This document shows positions 1 to 9,282 of a DNA stretch of 35,565 nt, one piece after another; position 1 is the first letter of the stretch, and each line of letters opens with the position of its first letter. A program made the position numbers and the translations under genes. The notes beneath the pieces were generated by a model, which worked only from the letters and a program-made list of their open reading frames with translations, searched no databases and was not told the origin of the DNA. The stretch is from NCBI GenBank assembly GCA_947632835.1, contig CANRQI010000007.1:1-35565 (forward strand). The letters run 5' to 3'. The stretch is from an uncultured Clostridia bacterium. Its GTDB lineage: Bacteria > Bacillota > Clostridia > TANB77 > CAG-508.

Positions 1-276
1 ATCAGCTTTCATGTTCAACAAGCAGTAGCTAAAAATCCAAACACTCCAAAAGAAACTCTTGCAATGCTTGCAAATAAATCTATCTACATTAGAAGAGCTG
101 TAGCAGGTAATATAAGCACATCTAAAAAAACCTTAAAGATGCTTGCTAAAGATGGAGATATTCTGGTTAGAGTAAACGTAGCAGGAAATCCAAATACTCC
201 AAAAAATACATTAGCAATGCTTTCAAAAGATTATAATTCAAATGTTAGAACTGCAGTAGCAAGAAATTCAAACTAA
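1..276 (+). CDS. Leucine-rich-repeat-variant/HEAT-like repeat protein, C-terminal fragment
   Basis: The reading frame is open from the first base, so the gene starts outside the window and only the last 91 residues are seen. They consist of about four repeats of roughly 24 residues with the pattern V-R-x-A-V-A-x-N-P-N-T-P-x-x-T-L-x-M-L-A-K-D, visible for example around residues 9-30 and 55-78. This resembles the leucine-rich repeat variant (LRV) and HEAT-like solenoid repeats used for protein-protein contacts. No enzyme domain or membrane segment is visible in this part. It is one of the few plus-strand genes here and converges on the truB operon, with a bidirectional terminator between them. 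The repeat family call is by pattern only; the partner is unknown. Confidence 0.6.
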   Translation: MSFHVQQAVAKNPNTPKETLAMLANKSIYIRRAVAGNISTSKKTLKMLAKDGDILVRVNVAGNPNTPKNTLAMLSKDYNSNVRTAVARNSN

Positions 277-308
277 CTAAAAGGTAATTTTTGTAAATTA
301 ATTAAAGT

Positions 309-360
309 TGAAAACAGAGGACATTTAATTGCTTAAACAATTAAATATCCTCTGTTTTCA
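309..360. terminator. Bidirectional intrinsic terminator between the LRV gene and truB
   Basis: A long, nearly perfect inverted repeat: TGAAAACAGAGGA at the left pairs with TCCTCTGTTTTCA at the right, and the stem continues through TTTAATTG/CAATTAAA around a short loop. It sits between two convergent genes, with A-rich and T-rich flanks, so it can end transcripts from both sides. Confidence 0.8.
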
Positions 361-365
361 ATAAT

Positions 366-1238
366 TTATTCTATAATATCTCTTTTTAGTAACTCTCCTT
401 TTAATATTCCAGTTCCAATATAATTATTATCTTGTGAATAAATATTATACAGTCCATCTTTTAAATGAAATGTTAACATTACTCCATTCAAAAATAACTC
501 TTTTCTTCTTTTATCTAAAACTATTTTTGGCAAATTTTCAAATAGCTTTTCCATTGTAATTACATTATTTTTTAGAAAATTAGCATTATTCTTATTTTCA
601 TCTAAAACATTTAAATCAATTGCATCTTCTATTTTAAAATTATTTACAGCAATTCTTTTTAAATAACTCATATATCCAAAAGTTCCTAATTTTTCAGATA
701 TATCCTCACATAAAGTTCTAATATATGTTCCTTTTGAACAACTAATTTCTATTTCTAATTCTTGATTTTGAATATCAAAATTTAAAAAATCTAATTTGTA
801 AATCTCGATTTCACGAGCTGGAACTTCGACAGTTTCACCTTTCCTAGCATATTCATAAAGCTTCTTTCCATTCACTTTTATAGCTGAATACATTGGTGGA
901 ATTTGAGTTTGTTTTCCAATCATTTCTTTTAAAACATTTTTAATTTTATATGTATCTTCTATTTTTACATTAGATGTTTTAACAATTTCACCCTCTAAAT
1001 CTCCTGTTTCACGCTTTTCTCCAAATTTGATTCTTGCAATATATTTTTTGTCATGATCAATTAAATATTTAGAAAGTTTTGTATAATCACCAATTAAAAC
1101 AGGCAAAACTCCTGTTGCTAATGGATCCAATGTTCCAGTATGTCCTGCTTTTTTTTCGTTTAAAATTTTCTTTACTTTTGATACAACATTTTGTGAAGTA
1201 AAACCTTTTGGTTTATTAATTATAATTATTCCATTCAT
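366..1238 (-). CDS. truB: tRNA pseudouridine(55) synthase
   Basis: TruB converts U55 in the T-loop of elongator tRNAs to pseudouridine. The product is 290 residues, normal for the family. The N-terminus carries the family start (GIIIINKPKGFTSQ) and the catalytic motif GHTGTLDPLATGVLP, with the nucleophilic Asp at residue 38. The C-terminal part has the SKGTYIRTL motif near residue 170 and a small PUA-like tail. It is the last gene of the rimP-nusA-ylxR-ylxQ-infB-rbfA-nrnA-truB operon, but is separated from nrnA by about 240 bp that contain structured repeat copy A. That may uncouple it from the operon or affect read-through. Function is certain from motifs and context. Confidence 0.97.
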   Translation of the reverse strand: MNGIIIINKPKGFTSQNVVSKVKKILNEKKAGHTGTLDPLATGVLPVLIGDYTKLSKYLIDHDKKYIARIKFGEKRETGDLEGEIVKTSNVKIEDTYKIKNVLKEMIGKQTQIPPMYSAIKVNGKKLYEYARKGETVEVPAREIEIYKLDFLNFDIQNQELEIEISCSKGTYIRTLCEDISEKLGTFGYMSYLKRIAVNNFKIEDAIDLNVLDENKNNANFLKNNVITMEKLFENLPKIVLDKRRKELFLNGVMLTFHLKDGLYNIYSQDNNYIGTGILKGELLKRDIIE

Positions 1239-1260
1239 ATTTTTACCTATTTAATAATTT

Positions 1261-1449
1261 TTAAGTTTCAAAATTCTAATATATAAGTTATGAAAAATAT
1301 ATGTTTTATGAAGTTGTTTCGTGGGGACCAGCTAGCTACAGTCTGTTAAATTTTATGTTCTACAGAATTTTAAAATTTTACAGACTGTGCGTTGTTGGGA
1401 GAACGAATAAAACATATATTTTCATAACTATTAGAATTTTGAAACTTAA
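1261..1449 (+). repeat. Dispersed structured repeat, copy A
   Basis: The stretch folds almost end to end. The outer arm at 1261-1280 pairs with 1430-1449, the next arm at 1286-1309 pairs with 1407-1429, and an inner arm ACAGTCTGT (1338-1346) pairs with ACAGACTGT (1380-1388). Between outer and inner stems lie a left strand with GTGGGGACCAGC and a right strand with GTTGGGAGAACGA; CCAGC can pair with GTTGG. Related copies lie at 10745-11016, 15152-15359 and 24130-24247. The sense strand here (with GTGGGGACC) is opposite to the surrounding operon. The small open frame across it is not a gene. Confidence 0.85.
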
Positions 1450-1477
1450 CAATTACAACTTTCTACAAAATATGTTC

Positions 1478-2431
1478 TTAATCTAAATGCTTTTTTGTTT
1501 CTTCTATAACTGCTTTTTTTACTTCCTCAATACTTGCATCTATTGTACATCCAGCAGCAAGTTTATGACCTCCACCACCAAATAACATACAAATATCTGA
1601 AACATCAATTCTATTAGAACGAAAAGAAATTTTAAATCCATTATCTCTTTCATGTGCAAAAATTGCTATTTCTACACCCTTAATAGTTGTTCCAATTGTT
1701 GCAATCCCATCTAATTCACCAGCTTTAACACCAAGTCTTTGTTCATCTTCTTTAGTCATATATGTAAAAGTTATTTTATCATTTTCCAAAAGCTCTAATC
1801 TACTTACAGCAAGCTTTTCAGCTTCAAATTGTGATTTACTTTTAGTCATTAATACTTCTTTATATATTTTAGAAACATTTACACCTTTGCTCAATGCCCA
1901 GCCAGCAAATTCAAATGTTTCAGTAGTTGTAGAATCAAATCTAAATCCACCTGTATCTGTAATTATACCTGTTATTAAGCAAGTTGCAATATCTTGAGTT
2001 ATTTCTATATTCATGTATGGAAAACTTGAAGCTAAAATTTGAGCACAAGCTGGAGCTACAGGATTCACAACATTGTAATCTCCAAACATTGTATTTCTTA
2101 AATGATGGTCAAATTGTACTATTACTTTAGCATTTTCTATATACTCCTCATAAATACTGCTAACTCTTTTAGTATCAGGACAATCTAAAACAATTGCCAT
2201 ATCATAATGTGAAATGCTTGCTTCTTTTTTTACTAAATCAATATTTGGTAACATATTAAAAATTGCAGGATATTCTTTAAAAAGAACATCTATCGTACTT
2301 TTTCCCATATTTTTCAAAGCATTTGCAATTGCCAATGTACTCCCCATAGCATCTCCATCTGGATTTTCATGTGCCAAAACTACAAATGTTTCTGCTTTAT
2401 TAATTTCTTTTATAATTTCATCTAAAGTCAT
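1478..2431 (-). CDS. nrnA: DHH-family oligoribonuclease / pAp phosphatase (NrnA)
   Basis: NrnA degrades nano-RNAs (2-5 nt) and dephosphorylates 3'-phosphoadenosine 5'-phosphate. The 317-residue protein has the DHH superfamily metal motifs: AHENPDGDAMGS at residues 20-31 (His21, Asp25, Asp27), a DHH triad in FDHHLRN near residue 108, and the DHHA1 motif GGGGHKLAAGC near residue 285. The start ATG overlaps the rbfA stop in an ATGA tetranucleotide, which implies translational coupling. GGAG lies about 8 bp upstream. Placement after rbfA is typical for Firmicutes. Function is well supported; substrate preference is inferred from the family. Confidence 0.95.
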   Translation of the reverse strand: MTLDEIIKEINKAETFVVLAHENPDGDAMGSTLAIANALKNMGKSTIDVLFKEYPAIFNMLPNIDLVKKEASISHYDMAIVLDCPDTKRVSSIYEEYIENAKVIVQFDHHLRNTMFGDYNVVNPVAPACAQILASSFPYMNIEITQDIATCLITGIITDTGGFRFDSTTTETFEFAGWALSKGVNVSKIYKEVLMTKSKSQFEAEKLAVSRLELLENDKITFTYMTKEDEQRLGVKAGELDGIATIGTTIKGVEIAIFAHERDNGFKISFRSNRIDVSDICMLFGGGGHKLAAGCTIDASIEEVKKAVIEETKKHLD

Positions 2432-2802
2432 TTGTTAATCTCCTTTAAAATTTGATCTATTCTTGTACCATATTCTATACTTTCATCGAACTCAAAAACA
2501 AGTTCTGGTGTAATTCTTAAATTAATTCTTTTTGCAATTAAACTTCTGATATAGCCACTTGATTTCTTTAATGTTGATAAATTCTTCTGCTTACTTTTAG
2601 CATTTATCATGCTTACAAAAACTCTTGCATATCGTAAGTCAGGAGTAGTTTTTACTTTAGTAACACTAATTAACCCTGTAATATTAGGATCTTTTAAATC
2701 TTGTGAAATTATCTGACTCACTTCTTTTTTGATTTCTTCATCAATTTTATGCATTCTATTACTATCTGACATCTTTTTTGTATGATATATAAAATATATC
2801 AT
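2428..2802 (-). CDS. rbfA: Ribosome-binding factor A
   Basis: RbfA is a KH-fold factor needed for late 30S maturation at the 5' end of 16S rRNA. Family features are the N-terminal helix region (EEIKKEVSQII), the D-P-x-I-x-x-L-I-S-V-T-K-V strand and the D-L-R-Y-A-R-V-F-V-S strand. The start is ambiguous. The 5'-most ATG (2802) lies only 3-4 nt after AAAGGAG, and its first 21 bases form the palindrome ATGATATATTTTATATATCAT. A second ATG at codon 11 (2772) gives the usual family N-terminus but has no nearby Shine-Dalgarno unless the palindrome folds. Lies between infB (gap 15 bp) and nrnA (4-bp overlap). Confidence 0.93.
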   Translation of the reverse strand: MIYFIYHTKKMSDSNRMHKIDEEIKKEVSQIISQDLKDPNITGLISVTKVKTTPDLRYARVFVSMINAKSKQKNLSTLKKSSGYIRSLIAKRINLRITPELVFEFDESIEYGTRIDQILKEINK

Positions 2803-2817
2803 GCACTCCTTTCGTTA

Positions 2818-5697
2818 TTATTTTACTTCTTCAACAACATAAACCTCTAAAGTATCTTCTTCCTTAATATCATCAAATTTTTCAATTTGAAGGCCACATT
2901 CATAACCAGCAGTAACTTCTTTAACATCATCTTTAAATCTCTTAAGTGATATTAATTTTCCATCATGAATAACTATATTATCTCTAATTACTCTAATACC
3001 AGCATTTCTTGAAACTTTTCCTGTTAAAACATAAGCACCTGCAATAGTTCCAACATTAGAAACTTTAAATGTTTGTCTAACAACTGCTGTTCCAATAACA
3101 ACCTCTTTGTAAACTGGATCTAACATTCCCTTCATTGCAGATTCTACATCATTTATAGCATCATATATAACTGAATATGTGTTAATTTTTTCACCCTCTT
3201 TTTCAGCCATATCCTTTGCAATAGCACCTGCTCTAGTATTAAATGCAATTACAATAGCATTTGAAACTTTAGCTAAATTAACATCTGTTTCAGTAACTCC
3301 TCCAACACTAGCATGAATAACAGAAACTTTTACTTCATTATTAGATAATTTTTCTAATGATTGTTTTAATGCCTCAACAGAGCCTTGAACATCAGCTTTA
3401 ACAATTAAATTCAATTGCTTTAAATTTTCGTTCGCAATTTGAGTAAATATATCATCAAGAGTAACAATTGTACGTTTAGCAAGCTCCTTTTCTCTCTTTT
3501 CACGAATTCTTTTTTCAATTAAATGTTTAGCTGTTTTCTCATCTTTAACTTCATAGAAAGTATCTCCTGATTGTGGTACTGTTGATAATCCTGTAATTTC
3601 AACTGGTGTAGATGGTCCTGCAGATTTAACATTTTTGCCCTTATCATTTTGCATTGTTCTAATTCTACCAATTGAAGAACCTACAATTATTGTATCTCCA
3701 ACATCTAATTTACCTCTTTGTACTAAAACAGTTGCAACTGCACCTCTTGCTTTATCAAGTTTAGCTTCTATAACTGTTCCTTTTGCTTGTTTAGTAGGGT
3801 TCGCTTTAAGTTCTAATACATCTGCTTCTAACAATACCATTTCAAGTAAATTGTCAATTCCCATTTTTGTTTTAGCAGAAATTGGTACAAATATTGTATC
3901 TCCTCCCCATTCTTCAGGAACAACATTATATTTCATCAATTCTTGTTTTACTTTATCAATATTACTATCTGGTAAATCCATCTTATTTACTGCAACTATA
4001 ATTGGTATATTAGCTGCTCTAGCATGGTCAATAGCTTCAACTGTTTGAGGCATAACTCCATCATTACCAGCTACTACAAGTATTGCTATATCTGTAATTT
4101 GAGCACCTCTAGCACGCATACTAGCAAAAGCTTCATGACCAGGTGTATCTAAAAATGTAATATCTCTGCCATTTATACTTACTTGATACGCACCAATATG
4201 TTGTGTTATACCACCTGATTCACCTTCAATAACATTTGTACTTCTAATCGCATCTAATAAAGATGTTTTTCCATGATCTACATGACCCATAACAACAATT
4301 ACTGGTGGACGTGGTTTTAATTCTTCTGGTGAATCTTCAGTATCATCAATTAATTTATCTTCATCTGTTACAATATTTTTCTTAATTGCAGTAATTCCAT
4401 ATTCTGAAGCAACTAAATATGCTGTATCAAAATCAATTTCATTATTTATTGTAACCATCATTCCTAAATTTAATAATTTTTTTATTACATCACTACTTGT
4501 AATTTTCATTTCCATAGCTAAATCTTTAACTGTAATCTGCTCTGGTATAGTAATTTCAGTTAATTTAAATATCTTTTGTTTTACTTTATTTTCCTGTTTT
4601 GATTTCTTTTTACTACGTTTTCCTCTTTCAGTACTTAAATCATAATAATCAAGCATTTCTCCGTCTTCATGAAACATATTTGATAATTTGTTATGCTTCT
4701 TCAAACTATATAATTTATCACTATTAAATTCTTCATTATTGTTTCTTCTATTGTTCTTTTTGTTAGTAGAATTTTTATTTTCATCCATTCTGTCCATTCT
4801 ATTTTGCTTTTGTTTATCTTTAAATCTATTTGTAGCATATTCTCTAACATTCTCTTTTTCAGGCATTTCTATTTCCATTATATTCTTAATTTTTTTATCA
4901 ATGCCCTTATCATCTAAACTCTTTTTGCCTCTATTTTCAAATCTGTCATTTTTATTTTCATTTCTAAAATCTTTCTTGTCAGAATTTTGGAATTTATTTC
5001 TTTTATTATCTTTTTCTTTATTGTCTCTATTATCTCTATTTTCTCTGTTATTTACTCTATTTTCTTTATTAAATTGTGGTTTATTATTATAACCATTATT
5101 TGAATTAAAATTATTATTTTTCTGAGATTTATTTTCCTTTACTGGCTCTGATTTTACAGGTTCTTCTTTCTTTACTTGAGGTTTAGGTATTGCAGTTTCA
5201 GTAGGTTCAGCTACTTTTTTAACTTCATTTGTTACTTTATCTTCTACTTTCTTTTCCTGAACTGGCTCTACTTTAACATCTTCTTTTTTCTTATTTTCTT
5301 TTTTAGTAATTCCAAATAGTTCACTAACAGTAAGAGGTTTTGAAGGTTTATCTCTATAAACTATATTAAAATCTTTTTTTCTATTCTTTTCTTGCATAAA
5401 AGAAGATTCTCTTTTTTTAGACTGCTCTTTTTTCTTTAATTCTTCTTTCTTTTCTTCGTCATCACTAATTATTACAGCCCTTCTAATGATAACTGGTTCT
5501 TCGTTTTTTTCTTTTTTGCTCTCCATAGATTTCTTTTTAAAAACTCCTTTTAATAATTTCTCTAACATTTCTCCCTCTTCTTCTGTGATAGAACTCAAAT
5601 GGTTTGATACGTTAATTCCATTTTTCTTTGCAGTTTCTATTACTAATTTATTTTCTACTCCTATTTTTTTAGCAAGTTCATGAATTTTTATCTTCAT
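2818..5697 (-). CDS. infB: Translation initiation factor IF-2
   Basis: IF-2 is the GTPase that places formyl-Met-tRNA on the 30S subunit and drives subunit joining. The 959-residue protein has an N-terminal IF2_N helix bundle (residues 1-50), a very long low-complexity Lys/Asn/Glu linker (about 55-370), a second IF2_N module (about 390-440) and the GTPase domain. G motifs are [12 protein letters not shown] (G1), [10 protein letters not shown] (G2), DTPGHEAF (G3), NKMD (G4) and SAK (G5). Domains II, III and the fMet-tRNA-binding C-terminal domain follow. Its 5' end abuts ylxQ (they share the boundary base 5697). The linker is Asn-rich, as expected in an AT-rich genome. One CGG occurs in the gene but it straddles two codons (GAC GGA), so it is not an in-frame CGG. 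Confidence 0.98.
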   Translation of the reverse strand: MKIKIHELAKKIGVENKLVIETAKKNGINVSNHLSSITEEEGEMLEKLLKGVFKKKSMESKKEKNEEPVIIRRAVIISDDEEKKEELKKKEQSKKRESSFMQEKNRKKDFNIVYRDKPSKPLTVSELFGITKKENKKKEDVKVEPVQEKKVEDKVTNEVKKVAEPTETAIPKPQVKKEEPVKSEPVKENKSQKNNNFNSNNGYNNKPQFNKENRVNNRENRDNRDNKEKDNKRNKFQNSDKKDFRNENKNDRFENRGKKSLDDKGIDKKIKNIMEIEMPEKENVREYATNRFKDKQKQNRMDRMDENKNSTNKKNNRRNNNEEFNSDKLYSLKKHNKLSNMFHEDGEMLDYYDLSTERGKRSKKKSKQENKVKQKIFKLTEITIPEQITVKDLAMEMKITSSDVIKKLLNLGMMVTINNEIDFDTAYLVASEYGITAIKKNIVTDEDKLIDDTEDSPEELKPRPPVIVVMGHVDHGKTSLLDAIRSTNVIEGESGGITQHIGAYQVSINGRDITFLDTPGHEAFASMRARGAQITDIAILVVAGNDGVMPQTVEAIDHARAANIPIIVAVNKMDLPDSNIDKVKQELMKYNVVPEEWGGDTIFVPISAKTKMGIDNLLEMVLLEADVLELKANPTKQAKGTVIEAKLDKARGAVATVLVQRGKLDVGDTIIVGSSIGRIRTMQNDKGKNVKSAGPSTPVEITGLSTVPQSGDTFYEVKDEKTAKHLIEKRIREKREKELAKRTIVTLDDIFTQIANENLKQLNLIVKADVQGSVEALKQSLEKLSNNEVKVSVIHASVGGVTETDVNLAKVSNAIVIAFNTRAGAIAKDMAEKEGEKINTYSVIYDAINDVESAMKGMLDPVYKEVVIGTAVVRQTFKVSNVGTIAGAYVLTGKVSRNAGIRVIRDNIVIHDGKLISLKRFKDDVKEVTAGYECGLQIEKFDDIKEEDTLEVYVVEEVK

Positions 5698-6006
5698 TAC
5701 AGCTCACCCCCATTAACTAATTCTTGAATTTTATTAGAAATTCCAAAATCTTTAACACCAATAATAGCCCTATTTTTTTTGCCAATTGCATGACTATTTT
5801 CTTCAATATTTCCAAAAATTATTAATGGTACATCATACTTTTTGCAAACAAATGTAATTTCTTTGATTGTTTTTTCTGATGCATCTTTAGCAACTATAAC
5901 CAAATTCACTTGCTTTTTAATTATTTCGTCTAAGCACGCCTGCATTCCGTGTAACTAATTTTCCAGCTTTAGCCGAAATTCCAAGCATTCCATAGTATTT
6001 ATTCAA
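5697..6006 (-). CDS. ylxQ: YlxQ, L7Ae-family RNA-binding protein, needs a +1 shift at an in-frame CGG
   Basis: YlxQ is a small L7Ae/L30e/S12e-fold RNA-binding protein always found between ylxR and infB. The natural start is TTG at 6006 (SD AGAGGTG, 5-6 nt upstream), overlapping the ylxR stop. It reads [18 protein letters not shown] and then meets CGG at 5949-5947. Skipping that C gives GGA ATG CAG, that is G-M-Q-A-C-L-D-E-I, followed by the classic L-V-I-V-A-K-D-A-S and the remaining fold. The repaired protein is 102 residues, matching the usual length of about 100. Without the shift, the N-terminal 20 residues and the rest lie in different frames. Because the same CGG lesion recurs in four other genes of this window, I read it as a decoded +1 shift rather than a pseudogene. 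Confidence 0.85.
5947..5949 (-). other. In-frame CGG / +1 shift site 1 (ylxQ)
   Basis: Context on the coding strand is GTT ACA CGG AAT. Reading GTT ACA (C) GGA ATG CAG joins the G-K-L-V-T and G-M-Q-A-C-L-D halves of the L7Ae fold. The glycine falls at the conserved G after G-K-L-V-x of this family. Confidence 0.85.
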
Positions 6007-6256
6007 TAACTACACCTCTTATACTTTCATAAAATTCTAAAGCTATTTTCTCTTGAAAAATTTTTTCCAGTCTTTTAGACTTTATTAATCTATCTAAACA
6101 TTGTTCTTTTTTACAAATATATGCACCTCTACCATCTTTTTTTCCTGTTAAATCAATTTCAATTATTCCATCTTTTGATTTTACTATTCTAAGTAACTCA
6201 TTTTTTGGAACTTGTTCATTACATGCTAAACAACGTCTTAATGGTATTTTTTTCAC
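5999..6256 (-). CDS. ylxR: YlxR-family RNA-binding protein
   Basis: YlxR (RnpM in Bacillus subtilis) is a small nucleic-acid-binding protein encoded between nusA and ylxQ. In B. subtilis it has been linked to RNase P modulation. The 85-residue product carries the family signature R-R-C-L-A-C-N near residue 7, a central G-R-G-A-Y-I-C and the C-terminal basic helix (L-D-R-L-I-K-S-K-R-L-E-K-I-F). It starts about 10 bp after nusA and its stop overlaps the TTG start of ylxQ by a few bases, so the operon is tightly packed. Confidence 0.93.
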   Translation of the reverse strand: MKKIPLRRCLACNEQVPKNELLRIVKSKDGIIEIDLTGKKDGRGAYICKKEQCLDRLIKSKRLEKIFQEKIALEFYESIRGVVIE

Positions 6257-6267
6257 TATATTCTCCT

Positions 6268-7377
6268 TTATTCTTCTGAATTTTCTTCCTCATTTTCTTC
6301 ATTTTGAGCAGCAATAAGTGCTCTAATTTGTTTTTCTGATTTTATATCAATTCTCCAATCTGTAAGTTTGGCTGCTAATCTAGCATTTTGTCCTGATTTA
6401 CCAATTGCTAAAGATAATTGATCATCTGGAACTATTACTTGAGCAAATTTTTCTCCTTCTTCATCTTCAACAATATCTACTGCTAAAACTTCAGCTGGAA
6501 GCAATGACGCAGCAATATATGTAGAAGGATCTTCACTCCATTCTATAACATCTATTTTTTCGCCATTTAGTTCATTGATAATATTCTGAATTCTAATACC
6601 TTTTTGCCCTACACATGAACCAACTGGATCTATATTTTCATTTTTTGAATAAACTGCAACTTTACTTCTAGAACCTGCATCTCTAGAAACACTTTTTATT
6701 TCTATTAATCCTTCATAAATTTCTGGTATTTCAAATTCAAAAAGTCTTCTAACAAATTCTGGATGACTTCTAGAAATAATAACTTGTGGATTTCCTTTTT
6801 CACCTTTTTCCACACTTACAACATACCCTCTAATTTTATCATTAACTTTATAATGTTCTGTACTAATTTGCTCTTTTGGTGGCATAATTCCTTCAAGCTT
6901 TCCTAAATCTACTATAATAGCTCCTCCATCAGCCTTTTGAACTAATCCTGAAACTATTTCTCCTTTTTTATCATTATATTCTGTGTAAATTAATTCTCTT
7001 TCTGCCTCTCTAATTTTTTGAACTACAACTTGCTTTGCTGTTTGAGCAGCAATTCTTCCAAAATCTTTTGGTTTTATTTCAATATCAACTGTATCTCCAA
7101 TTTTTACATCTGGGTTTATTTTTTGTGCATCTTTTAAACCTATCTCTAATAAAGGATCCTCTGAAACTTCTGTTACTTCCATAATAGAATATATATGTAT
7201 TTCTCCAGTTACACTATTAATTTCTACTCTAACATTATCTACTGAATCAAAATTTTTCTTATATGCTGTAACTAGAGCAGCCTCTAAAGACTCAATTAAA
7301 TATTCTTTTTTTATTCCTCTTTCTTTTTCTAATTCCTCCATAGCACTAATTAACTCTTTTACATCAATCTGTTTCAT
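6268..7377 (-). CDS. nusA: Transcription termination/antitermination factor NusA
   Basis: NusA binds RNA polymerase and nascent RNA, promoting pausing and intrinsic termination. I take the ATG at 7377 (M-K-Q-I-D-V-K-E), about 11 nt after AAGGAGG. The longer frame (to 7404) would begin with TTG inside the rimP 3' end and ahead of the Shine-Dalgarno. The 369-residue protein shows the N-terminal RNAP-binding domain (1-125), an S1 domain (about 135-200; G-E-I-V-S-G-L-V), and two KH domains with V-G-x-x-x-G-Q-K-G-x-R-I and L-S-L-A-I-G-K-S-G-Q-N-A-R. The tail is short and acidic, without the C-terminal repeats of E. coli NusA, as in Firmicutes. Confidence 0.97.
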   Translation of the reverse strand: MKQIDVKELISAMEELEKERGIKKEYLIESLEAALVTAYKKNFDSVDNVRVEINSVTGEIHIYSIMEVTEVSEDPLLEIGLKDAQKINPDVKIGDTVDIEIKPKDFGRIAAQTAKQVVVQKIREAERELIYTEYNDKKGEIVSGLVQKADGGAIIVDLGKLEGIMPPKEQISTEHYKVNDKIRGYVVSVEKGEKGNPQVIISRSHPEFVRRLFEFEIPEIYEGLIEIKSVSRDAGSRSKVAVYSKNENIDPVGSCVGQKGIRIQNIINELNGEKIDVIEWSEDPSTYIAASLLPAEVLAVDIVEDEEGEKFAQVIVPDDQLSLAIGKSGQNARLAAKLTDWRIDIKSEKQIRALIAAQNEENEEENSEE

Positions 7378-7393
7378 TTTCCAATTTTCCTCC

Positions 7394-7852
7394 TTAAAAT
7401 TCAAACACAGTTTTTACTGAAATTATATTTTTTGTATTTATTTTAATTAGTTTATTTTCCAATTCTAAAGTAATTTCATCTTTATTATATTCTTTAAGTA
7501 TTCCAATTAATTCTTTCTTATTCTCAATTTTATTAAAAACATTTACACAAACTTTATTTCCTATTTGAGATAAAAAATGTTTTTCTTTTCTTAGAACTCG
7601 CTCTAACCCTGGTGAAGATACTTCTAAGAAATATTGTTCTTTTATATAATCTTTTTCATCCAAAATATCATTAATAGAATTATTTACCAATTCGCAATCA
7701 TCTATACCAATATTTTCATTTGGTTTATCAATTATAATTCTTAAAATATAATCTTTTCCTTCTTTTGTATAAATAACATCATATAAATCATACCCTAGAT
7801 TTTCTATAATATCGTTTAATAATTCTTGTACTTTCGTTTCAATATTTGCCAT
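7394..7852 (-). CDS. rimP: Ribosome maturation factor RimP
   Basis: RimP assists 30S assembly. The 152-residue product has the family motif L-E-V-S-S-P-G-L-E-R-V-L near residues 85-97 and the C-terminal SH3-like barrel. It is the first gene of the nusA-infB operon, the standard arrangement in Firmicutes, and begins with ATG about 7 nt after AAGGAA. The upstream gap (7853-7979) holds a strong hairpin at 7881-7903. Confidence 0.94.
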   Translation of the reverse strand: MANIETKVQELLNDIIENLGYDLYDVIYTKEGKDYILRIIIDKPNENIGIDDCELVNNSINDILDEKDYIKEQYFLEVSSPGLERVLRKEKHFLSQIGNKVCVNVFNKIENKKELIGILKEYNKDEITLELENKLIKINTKNIISVKTVFEF

Positions 7853-7880
7853 TAAAAATTCCTTTCTTATATATTAGTAA

Positions 7881-7903
7881 AGAGTGGGATTTGTTCCCAC
7901 TCT
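7881..7903 (-). terminator. Hairpin before rimP, probable terminator of the upstream gene
   Basis: AGAGTGGGA and TCCCACTCT form a perfect 9-bp stem with a 5-nt loop; on the minus strand it is followed by TTTA. It lies 77 bp after the stop of the zinc-ribbon gene and about 30 bp before the rimP start. It may end the former's transcript or act in the rimP leader. Confidence 0.55.
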
Positions 7904-7979
7904 TCTAGTTCATAATGATTAGTACTAATTAATTATACACGATAAAAATCTATAAATCAAGTACTTTTTCAATTTTTTT

Positions 7980-9158
7980 CTATTCTTTTTCGACAGAAAT
8001 TCCTAAATTTGAACCTTCTTCATCTAAAGTATCCATAAATAATTCAATGTAATTAGAAGTATCTTCTGTATCATCTACATTTTCTTCAATAGCTGTTTCA
8101 ATTTGCTCATTCATTTCATCATTACATCTGAAGTAAAATTCTAATCCACCATCTATTCTAGAAATATCAAAGTTTTCTTCATAATCATAAACATCAATAT
8201 CAATGTCTTCTTCTTGTGATTTAATTGCACTGTCAAAAACTTCAAGCATTTCATCTTTTGTGAAATATTCTTCAATTCTATCTTCAAAATCTTCTTCAAA
8301 TTCTGAATAACTATCTAATGAAAATGGAACATCTTCTCCATCTTCTTCCATTGACTTCATAATTTCATACATACCATTTAAAGCATCACTATATTCAACT
8401 GTCAATAAAATTTCAATTAATTCATTTTCATCTGCATAAACATCTATTGTTAATTCAAGATTTTCTAAACAATCTGAAAGCATTTCCAATCTTTCCTCTA
8501 CAGTTGTACTGCTATCATATTCTGGATCTGTATAATCTTCATCTTCGTCATCATCATTGTTAAAATCCTCTGGAGGAGTAGATCTTCTATATATTTCTGG
8601 AATTTCATTATCTTCATCTTCGTCTTCATTTATTAGCATAATATCATCATTACTATCATCTGTATCATTATAATAATCTTCATCAAAATTCAAATCCATA
8701 ACTTTAGTTAAATTAAGCTTTGAAGTAGGACTTAAAGTTTGCATACCATTTTGCATAGTAGATGTTAATTGTTGCATAACACTATCCATTAATTTTTCCA
8801 TATCAATACTTATAATATAATGATCTACACCCTTTGCAGTAGCCTTTGATGATAATAAAGATTTTTTACTTGCAACTTTAGTTTTTGTATCAACTTCTTC
8901 ATCATCATAATTCCTATCTTTCTTTTTATCATCATCATCCACTTCATCTTCTAAACCAAACATTTTTTGAAAAGGTGCAAAATAGCTATCTTTTACTATC
9001 GCATATCTAATTAATAATGCTAAAGCAAATATTGCTATAACAATTACAATTACCAATAGTATCAGTAAAGCTGGATTTTTTTTCTTTATTTCAGCACCAC
9101 AATTAACACATGTCTTTGCATCATCTGGATTTTCTGCTCCACACTTTTTACATTTCAT
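7980..9158 (-). CDS. Zinc-ribbon membrane protein with acidic extracytoplasmic domain
   Basis: I do not recognise a specific family. The 392-residue protein starts with a zinc ribbon (C3-x2-C6 and C17-x2-C20, the C-x-x-C-G type), then has a single transmembrane helix at about residues 29-51. The remaining 340 residues are very acidic, with Asp/Glu runs around 75-85, 150-215 and 330-345. The topology is probably ribbon inside, acidic domain outside. Such zinc_ribbon_2-plus-TM proteins are common in Clostridia and mostly uncharacterised. It is flanked by a hairpin downstream and the prepilin-like gene upstream, and probably forms its own transcript. Confidence 0.75.
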   Translation of the reverse strand: MKCKKCGAENPDDAKTCVNCGAEIKKKNPALLILLVIVIVIAIFALALLIRYAIVKDSYFAPFQKMFGLEDEVDDDDKKKDRNYDDEEVDTKTKVASKKSLLSSKATAKGVDHYIISIDMEKLMDSVMQQLTSTMQNGMQTLSPTSKLNLTKVMDLNFDEDYYNDTDDSNDDIMLINEDEDEDNEIPEIYRRSTPPEDFNNDDDEDEDYTDPEYDSSTTVEERLEMLSDCLENLELTIDVYADENELIEILLTVEYSDALNGMYEIMKSMEEDGEDVPFSLDSYSEFEEDFEDRIEEYFTKDEMLEVFDSAIKSQEEDIDIDVYDYEENFDISRIDGGLEFYFRCNDEMNEQIETAIEENVDDTEDTSNYIELFMDTLDEEGSNLGISVEKE

Positions 9159-9282
9159 TTTTTCTAAAACCTCCTAAAATAATAATTATTATAAAATATT
9201 AAATTCAAAAAAATTCTGCTAAAAAAATTATAACATTTATATTTTTTTTATTCAATAATTTTTTATTAAAATATAAATTTCT

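Noticed and set aside
1261..1449. Copies A-D as a CRISPR array or ordinary terminators
   Set aside because: They are single, distant and mutually diverged with no spacers. They are much longer than terminators, with a conserved internal core.
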